Shown here in pieces: positions 29,426 to 39,511 of a stretch of DNA of 64,000 nt. The first letter of the stretch is position 1, and the number at the start of each line of letters is the position of its first letter. A program made the position numbers and the translations under genes. The notes below the pieces were generated by a model. It saw only the letters and a list, made by a program, of their open reading frames with translations, did not search any database and was not told the DNA's origin. This DNA is from an uncultured Sphingomonadaceae bacterium (GTDB lineage: Bacteria; Pseudomonadota; Alphaproteobacteria; Sphingomonadales; Sphingomonadaceae), in NCBI GenBank assembly GCA_947497085.1, contig CANMFE010000001.1, positions 186,001 to 250,000 of the forward strand, in the 5' to 3' direction.

Positions 29426-30727
29426 TTACGCACAACTGTGCGGCAAATTCTGCAACTTGATCGTGTGTATCTGTGTTGGGTGGAGCTGTTTCCCCTGCTT
29501 CACTGCTCCGCCTTTTTCAAATTTGGGCCATTGCGCATTGCCAATATAATGGAATTTATCTCCGGCAAGCTGGCCATTTGTTGGCTCTTCCCAAGAAGCA
29601 TGCGCCTTTTCGATAATATGCGCACATTTTACGTGGCGGCCATCATCGCTCAGTATAAACTGGCTGATACGCGCTGGCGTCTGACCATTTTGGATGGCTA
29701 TCAGCATTGAGCCATCTCCATAAAGGCCGTCAATGCCGTCTATTGCCACACCTTCTGGCGCTGATAGCTGTTCAATAGACCTTGTGCGCAAGTCTGCGCG
29801 TGCCAGTCCATAGGAATAATCCGAGATAATCAGCGCCTCATCCTTATCTGTCAGCACCATGCCCTGCGGGCTGCGCAATATTCCGGGGCGTAGTATGACT
29901 GACAAACTATCGCAGCCCGGCGCACATTTATAAATGGCGCCGTTACCAGCATCGGCAAGATAGATCGTTCCGTCGCTGGCAAGCAAGACATCGCCGGGTG
30001 ATGTTTTCTCCATCTCCGGCGATGGCAGACGATATTTTTCTACGCCGGTCGAAAGGTCATAGCCTATCAGGCCGGCAAAATGCGCTTCACGCTGCGGTGA
30101 AGGATCTACGTTTGCAACCGCGGCCCAAACCAGATTACGTCGGTGGTCTGCGGCAAGCCCCAAATGGCTCCACGCGTTATTCGCATCTGCGCTGGTCCAT
30201 CTTTTGACTGTGCCTTTATCACTTATGAATATGCCACCGCTGACTACAGAAGAGAGCAATATTCGGCCATCATCCAATATTGCCAGTCCCTCGACAAGCC
30301 GAGGCGGAGATTCGATTGTCGCGGTAATGTTGCTGCGCTGAACCGCCTTCTCATTCGTTTTAGCAGCTATTCGCAAAACCTCTAATTCCCCCGCATCCAT
30401 ATGTGCCGCAAGATATTCAAGGACCGGTTGTGGAAGTGCAGAACCCAATGCAACTAGCCGTTTGGCATATTGTACAGCGGCATGATGATCTGATGCGCGA
30501 TATGCCCGGCCAAGTGCAAAATGCCACATGGCGACGCTGGCGGAAAAACGCGTGATAGCGGCATCTGCGGCGTTATCCGCGCTAAAATCGGGACGCTCCG
30601 GCCAAGGTGCTGATGGGCGGGCTATTTGCGTATCCAGATGCTGAGTGGAAACCGATGCGCAAGATACGAGGAGAAAGGCAGACACTATGCCCGGTGCACA
30701 CGCAAATATTTTTCGTGACATCGGCAT
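29426..30727 (-). CDS. Secreted lipoprotein with C-terminal beta-propeller-like domain
   Basis: 433 residues. A signal peptide ends in the lipobox LLVSC (Cys about residue 23), so it is probably a lipid-anchored periplasmic or outer-membrane protein. Residues ~60-125 are helical and TPR-like. From ~145 on, repeating strands of the form LDDGRILLSSVVSGGIFISD, DGTIYLADAGNGAIYKC, SPQGMVLTDKDEALIISDYSYGLARADL resemble NHL or SMP-30/gluconolactonase propellers. Ligand unknown. It lies upstream of nuoA, ~96 bases away on the same strand, but the strong nuoA site and gap suggest a separate unit. C-terminal Cys in LPHSCA. Confidence 0.7.
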   Translation of the reverse strand: MPMSRKIFACAPGIVSAFLLVSCASVSTQHLDTQIARPSAPWPERPDFSADNAADAAITRFSASVAMWHFALGRAYRASDHHAAVQYAKRLVALGSALPQPVLEYLAAHMDAGELEVLRIAAKTNEKAVQRSNITATIESPPRLVEGLAILDDGRILLSSVVSGGIFISDKGTVKRWTSADANNAWSHLGLAADHRRNLVWAAVANVDPSPQREAHFAGLIGYDLSTGVEKYRLPSPEMEKTSPGDVLLASDGTIYLADAGNGAIYKCAPGCDSLSVILRPGILRSPQGMVLTDKDEALIISDYSYGLARADLRTRSIEQLSAPEGVAIDGIDGLYGDGSMLIAIQNGQTPARISQFILSDDGRHVKCAHIIEKAHASWEEPTNGQLAGDKFHYIGNAQWPKFEKGGAVKQGKQLHPTQIHTIKLQNLPHSCA

Positions 30728-30738
30728 GGTCCCAACCT

Positions 30739-31575
30739 CTATTCCGGCTTCGCCTTTGTCCGCAAAGCCCCGGCTATAAGTTTGTGCAGCTTTGAATGCA
30801 GCATATCATTCGCCGCGATCATTTCCTGTCTGTTGATGGGCTGATTTCCGCCGCGATAATCTGTCACGAAACCGCCCGCCTCACGCACCATCAGCACGCC
30901 TGCCGCTACATCCCATGGCTGCAGGCCACTTTCCCAGAAACCGTCATAACGCCCGGCGGCCAGCCATGCGAGGTCCAGCGAAGCAGCACCAAAACGGCGG
31001 ATTCCGGCAACTTCAGGGCCAACCGCATTGAATATTTTCGACCATTCATCAAAATCGCCATGTCCGTTAAACGGCGCACCCGTTGCGATCAGGGCTTCGT
31101 CCAGATAGCGGCGACCCGAAATACGCAAGCGGCGTTCGCCCACCCATGCACCGCGATTGGTTTCGGCCCAATAGCTCTCATCGGTGAGCGGCTGGTAAAT
31201 CAGGCCGGATGTCACATCACCCCAGCCATCATGCGTCTCATTGGGCTGCTGCACCGCAATTGAAACCGCAAAATGCGGAATGCCGTGCAGGAAATTGGTG
31301 GTACCATCGAGCGGATCGATAATCCAGCGCGGCTTGGACGGATCGCCCTTGATATTGCCGCCCTCCTCCAGCACAAAACCCCAGTCGGGCCGCGCCTTCA
31401 AAAGCTCGTCATATAAAGTACGCTCGGAACGCTGATCCGCCTTGGACACGAAATCTGCCGGACCTTTTTTCGACACCTGCAAATGTTCGACTTCACCGAA
31501 ATCACGGCGCAGGCGCTGTCCTGCCTTGCGTGCGGCGCGTTCCATAATCGCGATCAAACCTGAATGGGATGGCAT
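30739..31575 (-). CDS. suhB: Inositol monophosphatase family protein (SuhB-like)
   Basis: 278 residues. Mg-dependent phosphatase fold. Metal motifs: FVLEEGG (Glu), WIIDPLDGTTNFLHGIPHFAVSIA, and the C-terminal SGLQPWDVAAGVLMVREAGG. In bacteria this family acts on inositol-1-phosphate or similar substrates, and E. coli SuhB also works in ribosome assembly, so the substrate here is uncertain. Downstream of efp by 72 bases; the following lipoprotein gene begins 11 bases after its stop. Confidence 0.92.
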   Translation of the reverse strand: MPSHSGLIAIMERAARKAGQRLRRDFGEVEHLQVSKKGPADFVSKADQRSERTLYDELLKARPDWGFVLEEGGNIKGDPSKPRWIIDPLDGTTNFLHGIPHFAVSIAVQQPNETHDGWGDVTSGLIYQPLTDESYWAETNRGAWVGERRLRISGRRYLDEALIATGAPFNGHGDFDEWSKIFNAVGPEVAGIRRFGAASLDLAWLAAGRYDGFWESGLQPWDVAAGVLMVREAGGFVTDYRGGNQPINRQEMIAANDMLHSKLHKLIAGALRTKAKPE

Positions 31576-31647
31576 AATTTTTCCTATGGGCCCGTAAAAG
31601 AGTGTTAAATAATCAGGGCATCAAATTGGGTATCTCGCGCGAAAGGC

Positions 31648-32211
31648 TTAATCCGCCTTTTTCACATATTCGCGGGCATAAACGTCAACAATCACACGCG
31701 TTCCGGCGGCAATATGCGGCGGCACCATGACTTTCACACCATTGTCCAGAACGGCGGGCTTATAGCTGGATGATGCTGTCTGTCCCTTGACCACTGCGTC
31801 AGCTTCAACAATTTCCGCCTCGATCTGGTCAGGAAGCTGCACCGAAATCGGCTTTTCCTCATATAGCTCCAGCGTCACGTCCATGCCATCCTGCAGAAAA
31901 TCGACTGCATCGCCCAGCAGATCGGCAGACAGCATGATCTGTTCGTAATTTTCCTTGTCCATGAATGTCAGCATGTCGCCATCGGCGAACAGGAACTGGA
32001 AATCCTTTGTGTCCAGACGGACTTTCTCGACAGTATCTGCGCTGCGAAAGCGCACATTGGTTTTGCGCCCGTCAATCAGGTTCTTCATTTCCACCTGCAT
32101 ATAGGCTCCGCCCTTGCCTGGCTGGGTGTGCTGGATTTTCGCGACTTTCCAAAGACCGCCTTCATATTCAAGGATATTGCCCGGACGAATATCGACACCA
32201 CTGATTTTCAT
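31648..32211 (-). CDS. efp: Elongation factor P
   Basis: 187 residues from the ATG of [12 protein letters not shown]; the 16 residues upstream in frame are unlike the family. Relieves ribosome stalling at polyproline. Three-domain layout as expected, N-terminal KOW-like ([31 protein letters not shown]), with Lys in PGKGGA at the position modified in E. coli. The C-terminal block [27 protein letters not shown] is conserved. Confidence 0.97.
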   Translation of the reverse strand: MKISGVDIRPGNILEYEGGLWKVAKIQHTQPGKGGAYMQVEMKNLIDGRKTNVRFRSADTVEKVRLDTKDFQFLFADGDMLTFMDKENYEQIMLSADLLGDAVDFLQDGMDVTLELYEEKPISVQLPDQIEAEIVEADAVVKGQTASSSYKPAVLDNGVKVMVPPHIAAGTRVIVDVYAREYVKKAD

Positions 32212-32278
32212 AAAATATCTCGCATATCTGAAAAGAGCCTGTGCGCCAGCAATGCGCACACTTATTTGTGCCTGCGCT

Positions 32279-32545
32279 CTATAGCCGCATCAACGCCTTG
32301 GCAAGAGGGCAGCCACGGCAAGTCGCAAGATTTTCATGGCGGCAGTGATAGGCATCACTGCGCAATATGACCATTTCATCCAATTCCGGCTTGTAAAACC
32401 GTGTTACATGGTGCCATAGCTTGAGAAAATCTGGAATATTTCCAGCCAGCCACAAGGCATACGAGAGATAAAGATGAATATATATCAGGCAAATCCAGCG
32501 GCAGGGATTTTCGGCAAATTCAGCGATGTACGTGAATCTGCGCAT
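32279..32545 (-). CDS. Possible small Cys-containing protein (doubtful)
   Basis: 88 codons. The C-terminal half ([17 protein letters not shown] ... [19 protein letters not shown]) looks protein-like and has four Cys plus two His, which could form a metal-binding knuckle. The N-terminal half is poorer, and the frame overlaps the forward small gene at 32474. If real it may start at an internal codon. I do not recognise a family. Confidence 0.35.
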   Translation of the reverse strand: MRRFTYIAEFAENPCRWICLIYIHLYLSYALWLAGNIPDFLKLWHHVTRFYKPELDEMVILRSDAYHCRHENLATCRGCPLAKALMRL

Positions 32546-32653
32546 AAGCCGGGTGTTCCATTGCCAGACAGTGATGAATTTGAGGACGATTATACCAGCT
32601 ACCTCAAACGGCTGGTGGCAGAGGCCAAGCGGAAGAAAGTCGCTAAAGCCTGA
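32474..32653 (+). CDS. Possible 59-residue small protein
   Basis: An ATG at 32474 with GAGATAAAG just upstream opens 59 codons ending at TGA 32653. The peptide has an acidic middle (DSDEFEDDYTSYLKRL) and a basic helical C-terminus (VAEAKRKKVAKA), soluble, with no signal peptide. Charge segregation and codon use look real. It converges on thiE (stop at 32666, 12 bases away). No family recognised. Confidence 0.45.
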   Translation: MNIYQANPAAGIFGKFSDVRESAHKPGVPLPDSDEFEDDYTSYLKRLVAEAKRKKVAKA

Positions 32654-32665
32654 TGGCGCCTGAGA

Positions 32666-33298
32666 CTATCCGCCTGCCAAAATCTCGCTAAATTCCCGCA
32701 CAGCGGCCGCCGGACCGCCCGCATGTTTCCACACACCGCCTGAAACCGCCAGAAAATCTGCCCCCGCTGCAATAAGCGGCGCTGCATTGGCCGCCGTGAT
32801 GCCGCCAATGGCAACACACGGAATCTCAACCATGCTCGACCACCATGACAGCAATTCAGGGTATGCGCGGTGCTCGGTATCTTTCGTCTCGCTCGGGTAA
32901 AACGCGCCAAAGGCAACATAGTCTGCCCCGGCCTCGCCTGCCTCCAGTGCCAGATGGCGGCTGTCATGACAGGTGATACCAATCTGCACATCGCGGCCCA
33001 GACGTTCGCGGGCCTCGGCCAGTTCGCCATCCCCCTGCCCCAGATGTACCCCATCCGCGTCAAGCCGCGCGGCGAGCGCGATATCATCATTGACGATAAA
33101 GGCCGTGTCATATTCCGCGCATATGGCTTGTAATGGTGCCGCAAGCCGCGCCGCTTCATGCTGATCCAGTCCTTTTACGCGAAACTGGAATGCCGCGACA
33201 GGTGCAGCAGCCAGGGCTTCGCGCAAGCGGCCCGGAAAATCACCGCCCGTTTCGAGCGGTGATATGATGTAAAGCTGACAGGCGGGGTCCGCGCTCAT
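32666..33298 (-). CDS. thiE: Thiamine-phosphate synthase
   Basis: 210 residues. Joins the thiazole and HMP-pyrophosphate halves of thiamine. TIM-barrel motifs: DTAFIVNDDIALAARLDADGVHLGQGD, GITCHDSRHLALEAGEAGADYVAFGAFYPSETK, PCVAIGGITAANAAPLIAAGADFLAVSGGVW. It begins nine bases after the fba stop, so it is probably co-transcribed with fba and pgk. No TPP riboswitch is visible upstream. Confidence 0.94.
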   Translation of the reverse strand: MSADPACQLYIISPLETGGDFPGRLREALAAAPVAAFQFRVKGLDQHEAARLAAPLQAICAEYDTAFIVNDDIALAARLDADGVHLGQGDGELAEARERLGRDVQIGITCHDSRHLALEAGEAGADYVAFGAFYPSETKDTEHRAYPELLSWWSSMVEIPCVAIGGITAANAAPLIAAGADFLAVSGGVWKHAGGPAAAVREFSEILAGG

Positions 33299-33307
33299 AT
33301 GCGGCCC

Positions 33308-34195
33308 CTAGGTCGCGGACGCTTCGTAAATCTGGTCAATCGCGCCGCCCAGTGATGCGTCAAAGTCGCCATCACCCATTTGCTGACGCAGATCCTGAAG
33401 CAATGCCCGTGAGAAACTGGCAATCATGCCGGGGTTTTTGGCCAGCTCGCTACATGCCTCATCACGTTCAAACCCGCCGGATAGCGCGACAACACGAGCC
33501 ACACGCGGATGGTTCACAAGCGGAGTATAAAGTCCCGCCTGTTCCGGAATGGAAAGCTTCAGCATAACCTTGCGGTCTTCGGGCAGCGCATCAAGGGCCT
33601 TTTTAAGCTCTTCAAAAAGAATCGCATCCGCCGCGCCGCGCTCTGGGCTTTTAATCGATACTTCAGGTTCGATGATCGGCATCAGGCCGTGGTCCAGTAT
33701 GCGCGATGCGACTTCAAACTGCTGCTGCACAATCGCGGCAATACCCGCATGTGAAGCAAGATTGATGACTGAGCGCATTTTTGTGCCAAAAACACCCTTT
33801 TCCTTGGCACGTTCGAGCAGCTCATCCAGTCCCTCAATCGGCTTCATCATCTGTACGCCATCGGCTTCATCCTCCAGGCCTTTATCCACTTTCAGGAAAG
33901 GCACGACACCGCGTTCCCACAATAGCTTCGGCACAGACTGGCCGCCCGCTTCGCCGTCCATGGTTTTTTCAAACAGGATCGCGCCAATCACCCTGTCGCC
34001 ATTAAAACACGGCGCGGTGACAATGCGGCTGCGCATATCGTGGATCAGCGCAAACATCTCATCATCATTGTTATAGGCATCTTCCTCAACACCATAGCCG
34101 CGAAGCGCCTTTGGCGTGGAACCACCGCTCTGGTCGAGCGCGGCGATAAAGCCGGTTCCGTTTTCAATTTTTTCCATCATTTCGGAATTATGCAT
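33308..34195 (-). CDS. fba: Class I fructose-bisphosphate aldolase
   Basis: 295 residues from ATG 34195 (AGAGGGA upstream); the extra in-frame upstream residues do not match the family. Cleaves fructose-1,6-bisphosphate by a Schiff-base mechanism. Seen: TGFIAALDQSGGSTPKALRGYG, LFEKTMDG, VVPFLKVDKGL, MPIIEPEVSI, and VMLKLSIP with the Schiff-base Lys, then VVALSGGFERDEAC. Part of the reverse-strand run tkt-gap-pgk-fba, serving glycolysis/gluconeogenesis and pentose recycling. Confidence 0.96.
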   Translation of the reverse strand: MHNSEMMEKIENGTGFIAALDQSGGSTPKALRGYGVEEDAYNNDDEMFALIHDMRSRIVTAPCFNGDRVIGAILFEKTMDGEAGGQSVPKLLWERGVVPFLKVDKGLEDEADGVQMMKPIEGLDELLERAKEKGVFGTKMRSVINLASHAGIAAIVQQQFEVASRILDHGLMPIIEPEVSIKSPERGAADAILFEELKKALDALPEDRKVMLKLSIPEQAGLYTPLVNHPRVARVVALSGGFERDEACSELAKNPGMIASFSRALLQDLRQQMGDGDFDASLGGAIDQIYEASAT

Positions 34196-34239
34196 CACTA
34201 TGTCCCTCTTGCATGATTGGCCATGCGGCCAGAATATTT

Positions 34240-35433
34240 CTATATTTCCAATGCTTTCACGCCGGGCAATTCCTTGCCTTCCATCCATTCCAGGAAAGCG
34301 CCGCCAGCAGTGGATACAAAGCTGAAATCACCTGCAGCGCCCGCATGGTTGAGCGCAGCGACTGTATCGCCGCCGCCCGCTACTGACACCAGCGAGCCTT
34401 CACGGGTGAGCGCCGCCGCGGTCTGCGCCAACGCCACCGTTGCCCGGTCAAACGGTTCAATTTCAAATGCACCCAGCGGGCCGTTCCAAACCAGCGTCTT
34501 GCAGGTTTTAAGCACGTCAGACAGCGCTTCCACGGCCGCTGTGCCGATGTCGAGTATCATTTCATCACTGCCAACTTCATGGACATTCACCGTACGGTTT
34601 TCGGCGCCTGCCGCGAATTCCTTTGCCACCACAACATCATAGGGAAGATGGACCGTGCAATTCGCCGCATCGGCGGCCTCCATGATACGGTTTGCCGTAT
34701 CGGCCAGGTCGTGTTCACACAGCGAATTGCCCACATCCACGCCGCGTGCAGCCAGAAATGTATTGGCCATGCCGCCGCCGATAATCAGGTGATCGACCTT
34801 GGTGACCAGATGCGTCAGCACATCCAGTTTCGTGGAAACCTTGGCACCGCCGACAACAGCTGCAACCGGATGCTCAGGATTGCCAAGCGCCGCTTCCAGC
34901 GCTTTCAGCTCCGCCTCCATCGCGCGCCCTGCAAAAGCAGGCAGCGCATGGGCCAGGCCTTCTGTGGTCACATGCGCGCGGTGTGCCGCAGAAAAGGCGT
35001 CATTCACGTAAAAATCACCCAGCGTTGCCATCTGCTTGACAAGCGCCGGGTCATTTTTCTCTTCCCCCGGATAAAAACGGCTGTTTTCCAGCACCGTAAT
35101 GCTACCATTGGCAAGCGCGTCAATGGCGTGGCGTTCAGGCGATGCCAGAAAACCGACATGACGGCCCAACACCTCGCCCAGCGCTTCTGCCACCGGACGC
35201 AAGGAAAGCGCATCAGATGCATGCCCCTTGGGCCGCCCGAAATGCGCCAGTACCAAAACCTTGGCATGGGCATCGGCCAGTTCGGTAAGCGTGGCCATTG
35301 TCGCGCGCAGCCGTGTATCATCGCCAACACTGCCATCAGCATTCACCGGTACGTTCAGGTCCTCACGGACAAGCACCGGCTTGCCCGCAATATCGTGCAT
35401 GTCATCCAGTGTCCTGAAGCGCTGTGCAGCCAT
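34240..35433 (-). CDS. pgk: Phosphoglycerate kinase
   Basis: 397 residues, usual length. Transfers phosphate between 1,3-bisphosphoglycerate and ADP. Seen: [80 protein letters not shown], and [16 protein letters not shown] near the C-terminus. Follows gap by 15 bases. Confidence 0.97.
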   Translation of the reverse strand: MAAQRFRTLDDMHDIAGKPVLVREDLNVPVNADGSVGDDTRLRATMATLTELADAHAKVLVLAHFGRPKGHASDALSLRPVAEALGEVLGRHVGFLASPERHAIDALANGSITVLENSRFYPGEEKNDPALVKQMATLGDFYVNDAFSAAHRAHVTTEGLAHALPAFAGRAMEAELKALEAALGNPEHPVAAVVGGAKVSTKLDVLTHLVTKVDHLIIGGGMANTFLAARGVDVGNSLCEHDLADTANRIMEAADAANCTVHLPYDVVVAKEFAAGAENRTVNVHEVGSDEMILDIGTAAVEALSDVLKTCKTLVWNGPLGAFEIEPFDRATVALAQTAAALTREGSLVSVAGGGDTVAALNHAGAAGDFSFVSTAGGAFLEWMEGKELPGVKALEI

Positions 35434-35448
35434 TTCTCCGCTCCGACC

Positions 35449-36456
35449 TTACAGCAATCCGGCCATGACACCGGCGGTATCGATCATCCGGTTGGAAAAG
35501 CCCCATTCATTGTCATACCAGCTCACAACGCGGGCCAGCTTGCCTTCCATGACGGTTGTTTCCAGGCTGTCGACTGTGGAACTCGCGGGGAAATGATTGA
35601 AGTCTGAGCTGACCAGAGGCTGCTCGGTATAGTAGAGAACGCCTTTCATCGAACCTTCGGATGCGGCTTTTAATGCAGCATTCAACTCTTCCGCCGAAGT
35701 ATCGCGGCCCGGTGTGAATACCAGGTCGATCAGGCTGACATTCGGGGTCGGCACGCGTACAGAAGAACCATCCAACTTGCCATTCAGTTCAGGCAGTACC
35801 AGGCCGACCGCGCGGGCTGCACCCGTTGTCGTCGGGATCATGTTCTGCGCTCCGCCCCGCGCACGGCGCATGTCGGAGTGCATCTGGTCCAACATGCGCT
35901 GGTCATTTGTATAGCTGTGAATGGTGGTCATGAAACCGCGCTCAATACCCACCGTATCATTCAGCACCTTGGCCACAGGCGCAAGGCAGTTGGTGGTACA
36001 GCTTGCGTTGGAAACGATAACGTCTTCCGCAGTCAGGCTGTCATGATTGACGCCATAGACGACTGTTTTCGTCACATTTTTGGCAGGGGCGGAAATAAGC
36101 ACTCGTTTCGCGCCCGCATCAAGATGTGGCTTGGCGGCTTCATGCGACTGGAAAAATCCGGTACATTCCAGAACCAGATCAATGCCCATTTCGCCATGCG
36201 GCAATTTGCCGGGCTCGCGCTCTGATGTCACGGCGATTTTCTTGCCATTGACGGTTATGCTGCTGTCATCGGCGGTCACTTCACCCGGAAACCGGCCATG
36301 AGTGGAATCATACTGGAACAATAGCGCATTGGCTTTAGCGTCTGCGAGATCGTTGATCGCGACCAGTTCAAGACCATGGTCATCGCGCTCCAGTATCGCG
36401 CGAGCGACGAGACGGCCGATCCGTCCAAAGCCATTAATTGCTACTTTTACTGACAT
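35449..36456 (-). CDS. gap: Type I glyceraldehyde-3-phosphate dehydrogenase
   Basis: 335 residues. NAD(P)-binding start [17 protein letters not shown], catalytic Cys in [17 protein letters not shown], and the C-terminal [13 protein letters not shown]. Bases 36457-36501 between tkt and gap are short and A/T rich; co-transcription with tkt is likely. Confidence 0.97.
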   Translation of the reverse strand: MSVKVAINGFGRIGRLVARAILERDDHGLELVAINDLADAKANALLFQYDSTHGRFPGEVTADDSSITVNGKKIAVTSEREPGKLPHGEMGIDLVLECTGFFQSHEAAKPHLDAGAKRVLISAPAKNVTKTVVYGVNHDSLTAEDVIVSNASCTTNCLAPVAKVLNDTVGIERGFMTTIHSYTNDQRMLDQMHSDMRRARGGAQNMIPTTTGAARAVGLVLPELNGKLDGSSVRVPTPNVSLIDLVFTPGRDTSAEELNAALKAASEGSMKGVLYYTEQPLVSSDFNHFPASSTVDSLETTVMEGKLARVVSWYDNEWGFSNRMIDTAGVMAGLL

Positions 36457-36501
36457 TATTTCAGCTCCTTAAATTCCAGATTTCATAAAGTTTATAAACT
36501 T

Positions 36502-38469
36502 TTAGGTTAGTGCATCCCTGATTTTGGGTGCAATCTGTCCGGCGGTCAGGCCGAACTTTTCAAACAGGTCATCAATGGGCGCCGATGCGCCGAAACGGTC
36601 GAGGCCAAAGCGTAGGCCTTTGCGGCCTGTATAGCGCTCCCACCCCAATGTTGTCCCCGCCTCTATCGATACGCGCAGCGACCCGTCATCGGGCAGCACG
36701 CTATCCTGATAGGCCTGGCCCTGCGCATCGAACAGCGACCAGCATGGCATGGATACAACCGCCGTAGCAATGCCCTCACCTTCCAGCTTTTCTGCGGTTT
36801 CCATTGCCAGTGACACTTCGGACCCTGTCGCCATAATCGTGACCTGCGCCGCACCATTTGCCTCTTTCAGCCGGTATGCGCCCTTCGCACATTGATTCTC
36901 GCTTTTTTCAAGCCGCAGCTGCGGCACCCCCTGCCGTGTCAGCGCGAGCACGGACGGCCTGTCTTGTGCCTTGAGTGCCAACTCCCAGCATTCCGCCGTT
37001 TCAACAACGTCTGCGGGCCGGAAAACATGGACATTCGGCATAATGCGCAGGCTCATGACATGCTCGACCGGCTGGTGCGTGGGCCCATCCTCACCCAAAC
37101 CGATGCTGTCATGCGTCATAACATAAATGACACGCTGCCGCTGGATCGCAGACAGGCGGATGGCCGAACGGCAATAATCGGTGAAGACCAGAAACGTTCC
37201 GCCATAGGGTATCACGCCGCCATGCAGCGCCATGCCGTTCATCGCCGCCGCCATGCCAAACTCGCGAATGCCGTAATAGACATAGCGCCCGGAATAATCG
37301 CCTGACGTCATGACGCCAAGATCACCCGTTTTCGTATTATTTGAACCGGTTAGGTCGGCTGAACCGCCAATGGTTTCTGGAATGGCCGCGTTGATTTCAT
37401 TCAACGCCATCTCCGATGCCTTGCGTGTCGCAACCTTTTGGGGGTCTGCGATCAGTCCATCGAGATAGCTTTCCAGAGAGAAATCATCAGGCAGTTCGCC
37501 GGCCATACGGCGCGCAAATTCATGCTGCTCTGCATGACCGGAAAGCGTATCTTTCCATGCCGCATGGGCATCACGGCCGCGATCACCAAAGGTACGCCAG
37601 GCGTCCGTAATATCGGCGGGAATTTCAAATGGTGCGTGCGGCCAATCGAGCAGGTCGCGCGCGCCGGCAATTTCCTCTTCTCCCAGTGGTGCGCCATGCG
37701 TTGCCGATGTCCCCTGCTTGGTGGGCGCCCCCTTGCCGATAATCGTGGCACAGGCGATCAGTGATGGACGCGGATCTGCCAATGCCTCGTCAATCGCAGC
37801 CTTGATCGATGCTTCATCATGACCGTCACAATCTGCGACATGCCAGCCCGTGGCTGTATATCGTGCACGGATGTCTTCGCTGGTCGACAGGTCAGTCGCG
37901 CCATCAATGGTGATTTTATTATCATCCCACAGCACATTAAGCCGCCCTAACCCAAGATGTCCGGCCAGGCCAATGGCTTCGTGGTTGATGCCTTCCATCA
38001 GGCAGCCATCACCGGCAATAACCCATGTTTTATGATCGACAAGATCATTGCCAAACCCGCTATTCAAATGCCGCTCGGCCATTGCCATGCCCACGGCCAT
38101 GGCCAGCCCCTGCCCCAGCGGACCGGTGGTCGATTCCACCCCGGCAAGCTCGAAATTTTCGGGATGCCCTGCACATGGACTTGATAACTGGCGGAAATTG
38201 CGGATTTCATCCATGGTCGGATGCGCATATCCCGTCAGGTGCAACAGTGAATAGATCAGCATCGAGCCATGGCCTGCGGAAAGCACAAAACGATCACGGT
38301 CAGCCCAATCGGGCGCACCTGGATCGAATTTCAGGTAATCACGGTAGAGCACGGTCGCGACATCGGCCATCCCCATGGGCATGCCGGGATGTCCGCTATT
38401 GGCGGCCTGCACCGCATCCATGGACAGCGCCCGAATGGCGTTGGACAAGTCGTGAAAGGCTACTGTCAT
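36502..38469 (-). CDS. tkt: Transketolase
   Basis: 655 residues. Thiamine-diphosphate enzyme of the pentose phosphate pathway. ThDP/Mg motif WVIAGDGCLMEGINHEAIGLAGHLGLGRLNVLWDDNKIT; pyrimidine domain MTHDSIGLGEDGPTHQPVEHVMSLR. N-terminal SGHPGMPMGMADVATVLY is conserved. First gene of the tkt-gap-pgk-fba-thiE run; it diverges from the small gene at 38673. Confidence 0.97.
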   Translation of the reverse strand: MTVAFHDLSNAIRALSMDAVQAANSGHPGMPMGMADVATVLYRDYLKFDPGAPDWADRDRFVLSAGHGSMLIYSLLHLTGYAHPTMDEIRNFRQLSSPCAGHPENFELAGVESTTGPLGQGLAMAVGMAMAERHLNSGFGNDLVDHKTWVIAGDGCLMEGINHEAIGLAGHLGLGRLNVLWDDNKITIDGATDLSTSEDIRARYTATGWHVADCDGHDEASIKAAIDEALADPRPSLIACATIIGKGAPTKQGTSATHGAPLGEEEIAGARDLLDWPHAPFEIPADITDAWRTFGDRGRDAHAAWKDTLSGHAEQHEFARRMAGELPDDFSLESYLDGLIADPQKVATRKASEMALNEINAAIPETIGGSADLTGSNNTKTGDLGVMTSGDYSGRYVYYGIREFGMAAAMNGMALHGGVIPYGGTFLVFTDYCRSAIRLSAIQRQRVIYVMTHDSIGLGEDGPTHQPVEHVMSLRIMPNVHVFRPADVVETAECWELALKAQDRPSVLALTRQGVPQLRLEKSENQCAKGAYRLKEANGAAQVTIMATGSEVSLAMETAEKLEGEGIATAVVSMPCWSLFDAQGQAYQDSVLPDDGSLRVSIEAGTTLGWERYTGRKGLRFGLDRFGASAPIDDLFEKFGLTAGQIAPKIRDALT

Positions 38470-38672
38470 TGCGGATTATCCCCCAATTTTTACAGGCGCG
38501 CGTTTACACAGCCCTGGCAAGGCCGATTCGCCCGTTTGGCACTATCATTTGCGGGGCTGCGTTGCCGCCGTCAAGGACAGCTTTGCCACCATCAACAGAA
38601 AAGTTAACAGTTTTTATGGCTATCCACAGTTCAGGATTTGGAAAGGCACGATTTTCCTGCTATTTGTTAATT

Positions 38673-38900
38673 ATGACCGATAGTTATACCGACAACGACC
38701 GCATGAATGCGGCACTGGGCCAACTTGAACGCGCGCTGGGCCGTGTTGAGTCGGCTACGGCAAAATTGCGGAAAGATGCGAATGCTGCGCCACCCACCAA
38801 TGCCAGCGATGAAGAATTGGCCGATCTGAAAAGGCGGCACAAGATTTTACGTGATGCTGCTGAAAAAGCCATCAGCCAGATTGATCAGATTACGCAGTAA
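38673..38900 (+). CDS. 75-residue coiled-coil protein upstream of zapA
   Basis: 75 residues, soluble. Two heptad-rich helices (AALGQLERALGRVESATAKL and DLKRRHKILRDAAEKAISQI) separated by a short Pro/Asn linker. The ATG at 38673 sits in an A/T-rich leader. It precedes zapA by 42 bases on the same strand; sphingomonads and other alphaproteobacteria often have such a short coiled-coil gene before zapA, which hints at a cell-division role, unproven. Confidence 0.75.
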   Translation: MTDSYTDNDRMNAALGQLERALGRVESATAKLRKDANAAPPTNASDEELADLKRRHKILRDAAEKAISQIDQITQ

Positions 38901-38942
38901 ACCAGATTATTGAACCCGGATTATTGATAAAGTGAGCCGACC

Positions 38943-39284
38943 ATGCCCGACGTTTCCATTACCATTGCTGACCGCCAGTTCAAACTGACCTGCGGTGAAG
39001 GCGAAGAGCAGCAATTGCAAAACCTTGGCCGGCTGGTGGATGAAACCGCGCGCAACGCAGGCTATAACAGCCAGGCCCTGACCGAAAGCCGGATGCTTCT
39101 CTTTACCTCGCTATTGCTTGCCGATCAGCTGGATGAACTGCAAAAGCAGAAAGGCGGTGCGGGAAACGCGCAGGCAAGTCCCGCTACCTCGCAGAGCAGT
39201 GCAGCCGCTGAAGCGGTGGAAAAACTGGCCCAGCGCATGGAAAAACTGGCATCTTCCCTTGAGGAAACCGTCAGCGCCCCCTAA
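38943..39284 (+). CDS. zapA: Cell division protein ZapA
   Basis: 113 residues. ZapA bundles FtsZ protofilaments. N-terminal beta part VSITIADRQFKLTCGEGEEQQL, helix LGRLVDETARNAGYNSQALTESRMLLFTSLLLADQLDELQK, and a Ser/Ala-rich C-terminal helix. Located immediately before the 6S RNA, as in many proteobacteria. Confidence 0.93.
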   Translation: MPDVSITIADRQFKLTCGEGEEQQLQNLGRLVDETARNAGYNSQALTESRMLLFTSLLLADQLDELQKQKGGAGNAQASPATSQSSAAAEAVEKLAQRMEKLASSLEETVSAP

Positions 39285-39294
39285 ATCATGACAG

Positions 39295-39475
39295 ACGGGT
39301 ACTGCTTCGTACGAGCTGATAAGAACATCCCTGAGGCGATATATCAAACTAGGGAGCTGTCCCTGACTGGACCGTGGTCCGGATTACATGGCCCCCACCT
39401 GACGTCTTGGCGTCAGAGGTTGTTCCTGCAAACGGCCAAAGTGGTCCCGTCACCTGCCCCCGTTTCTGCTCATTT
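39295..39475 (+). ncRNA. ssrS: 6S RNA (approximate ends)
   Basis: The 227-base gap between zapA and the 5-formyl-THF cyclo-ligase gene contains no convincing reading frame. This gene order (zapA, 6S RNA, ygfA) is a known proteobacterial arrangement. The region holds stable short hairpins, for example GGACC-GT-GGTCC (39369-39380) and TGACG-6-CGTCA (39400-39415), in a long partly paired transcript, consistent with a 6S RNA that mimics an open promoter and binds the sigma-70 holoenzyme. Ends are estimates; no covariance search could be run. Confidence 0.72.
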
Positions 39476-39511
39476 TAAGCACCTCTGCAATCTGGAGCAT
39501 TATAGCCTTTC

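Noticed and set aside
38025..38672. Long forward frame over transketolase ending in the 75-residue gene
   Set aside because: It is the antisense of tkt; only the part from 38673 looks like a protein.
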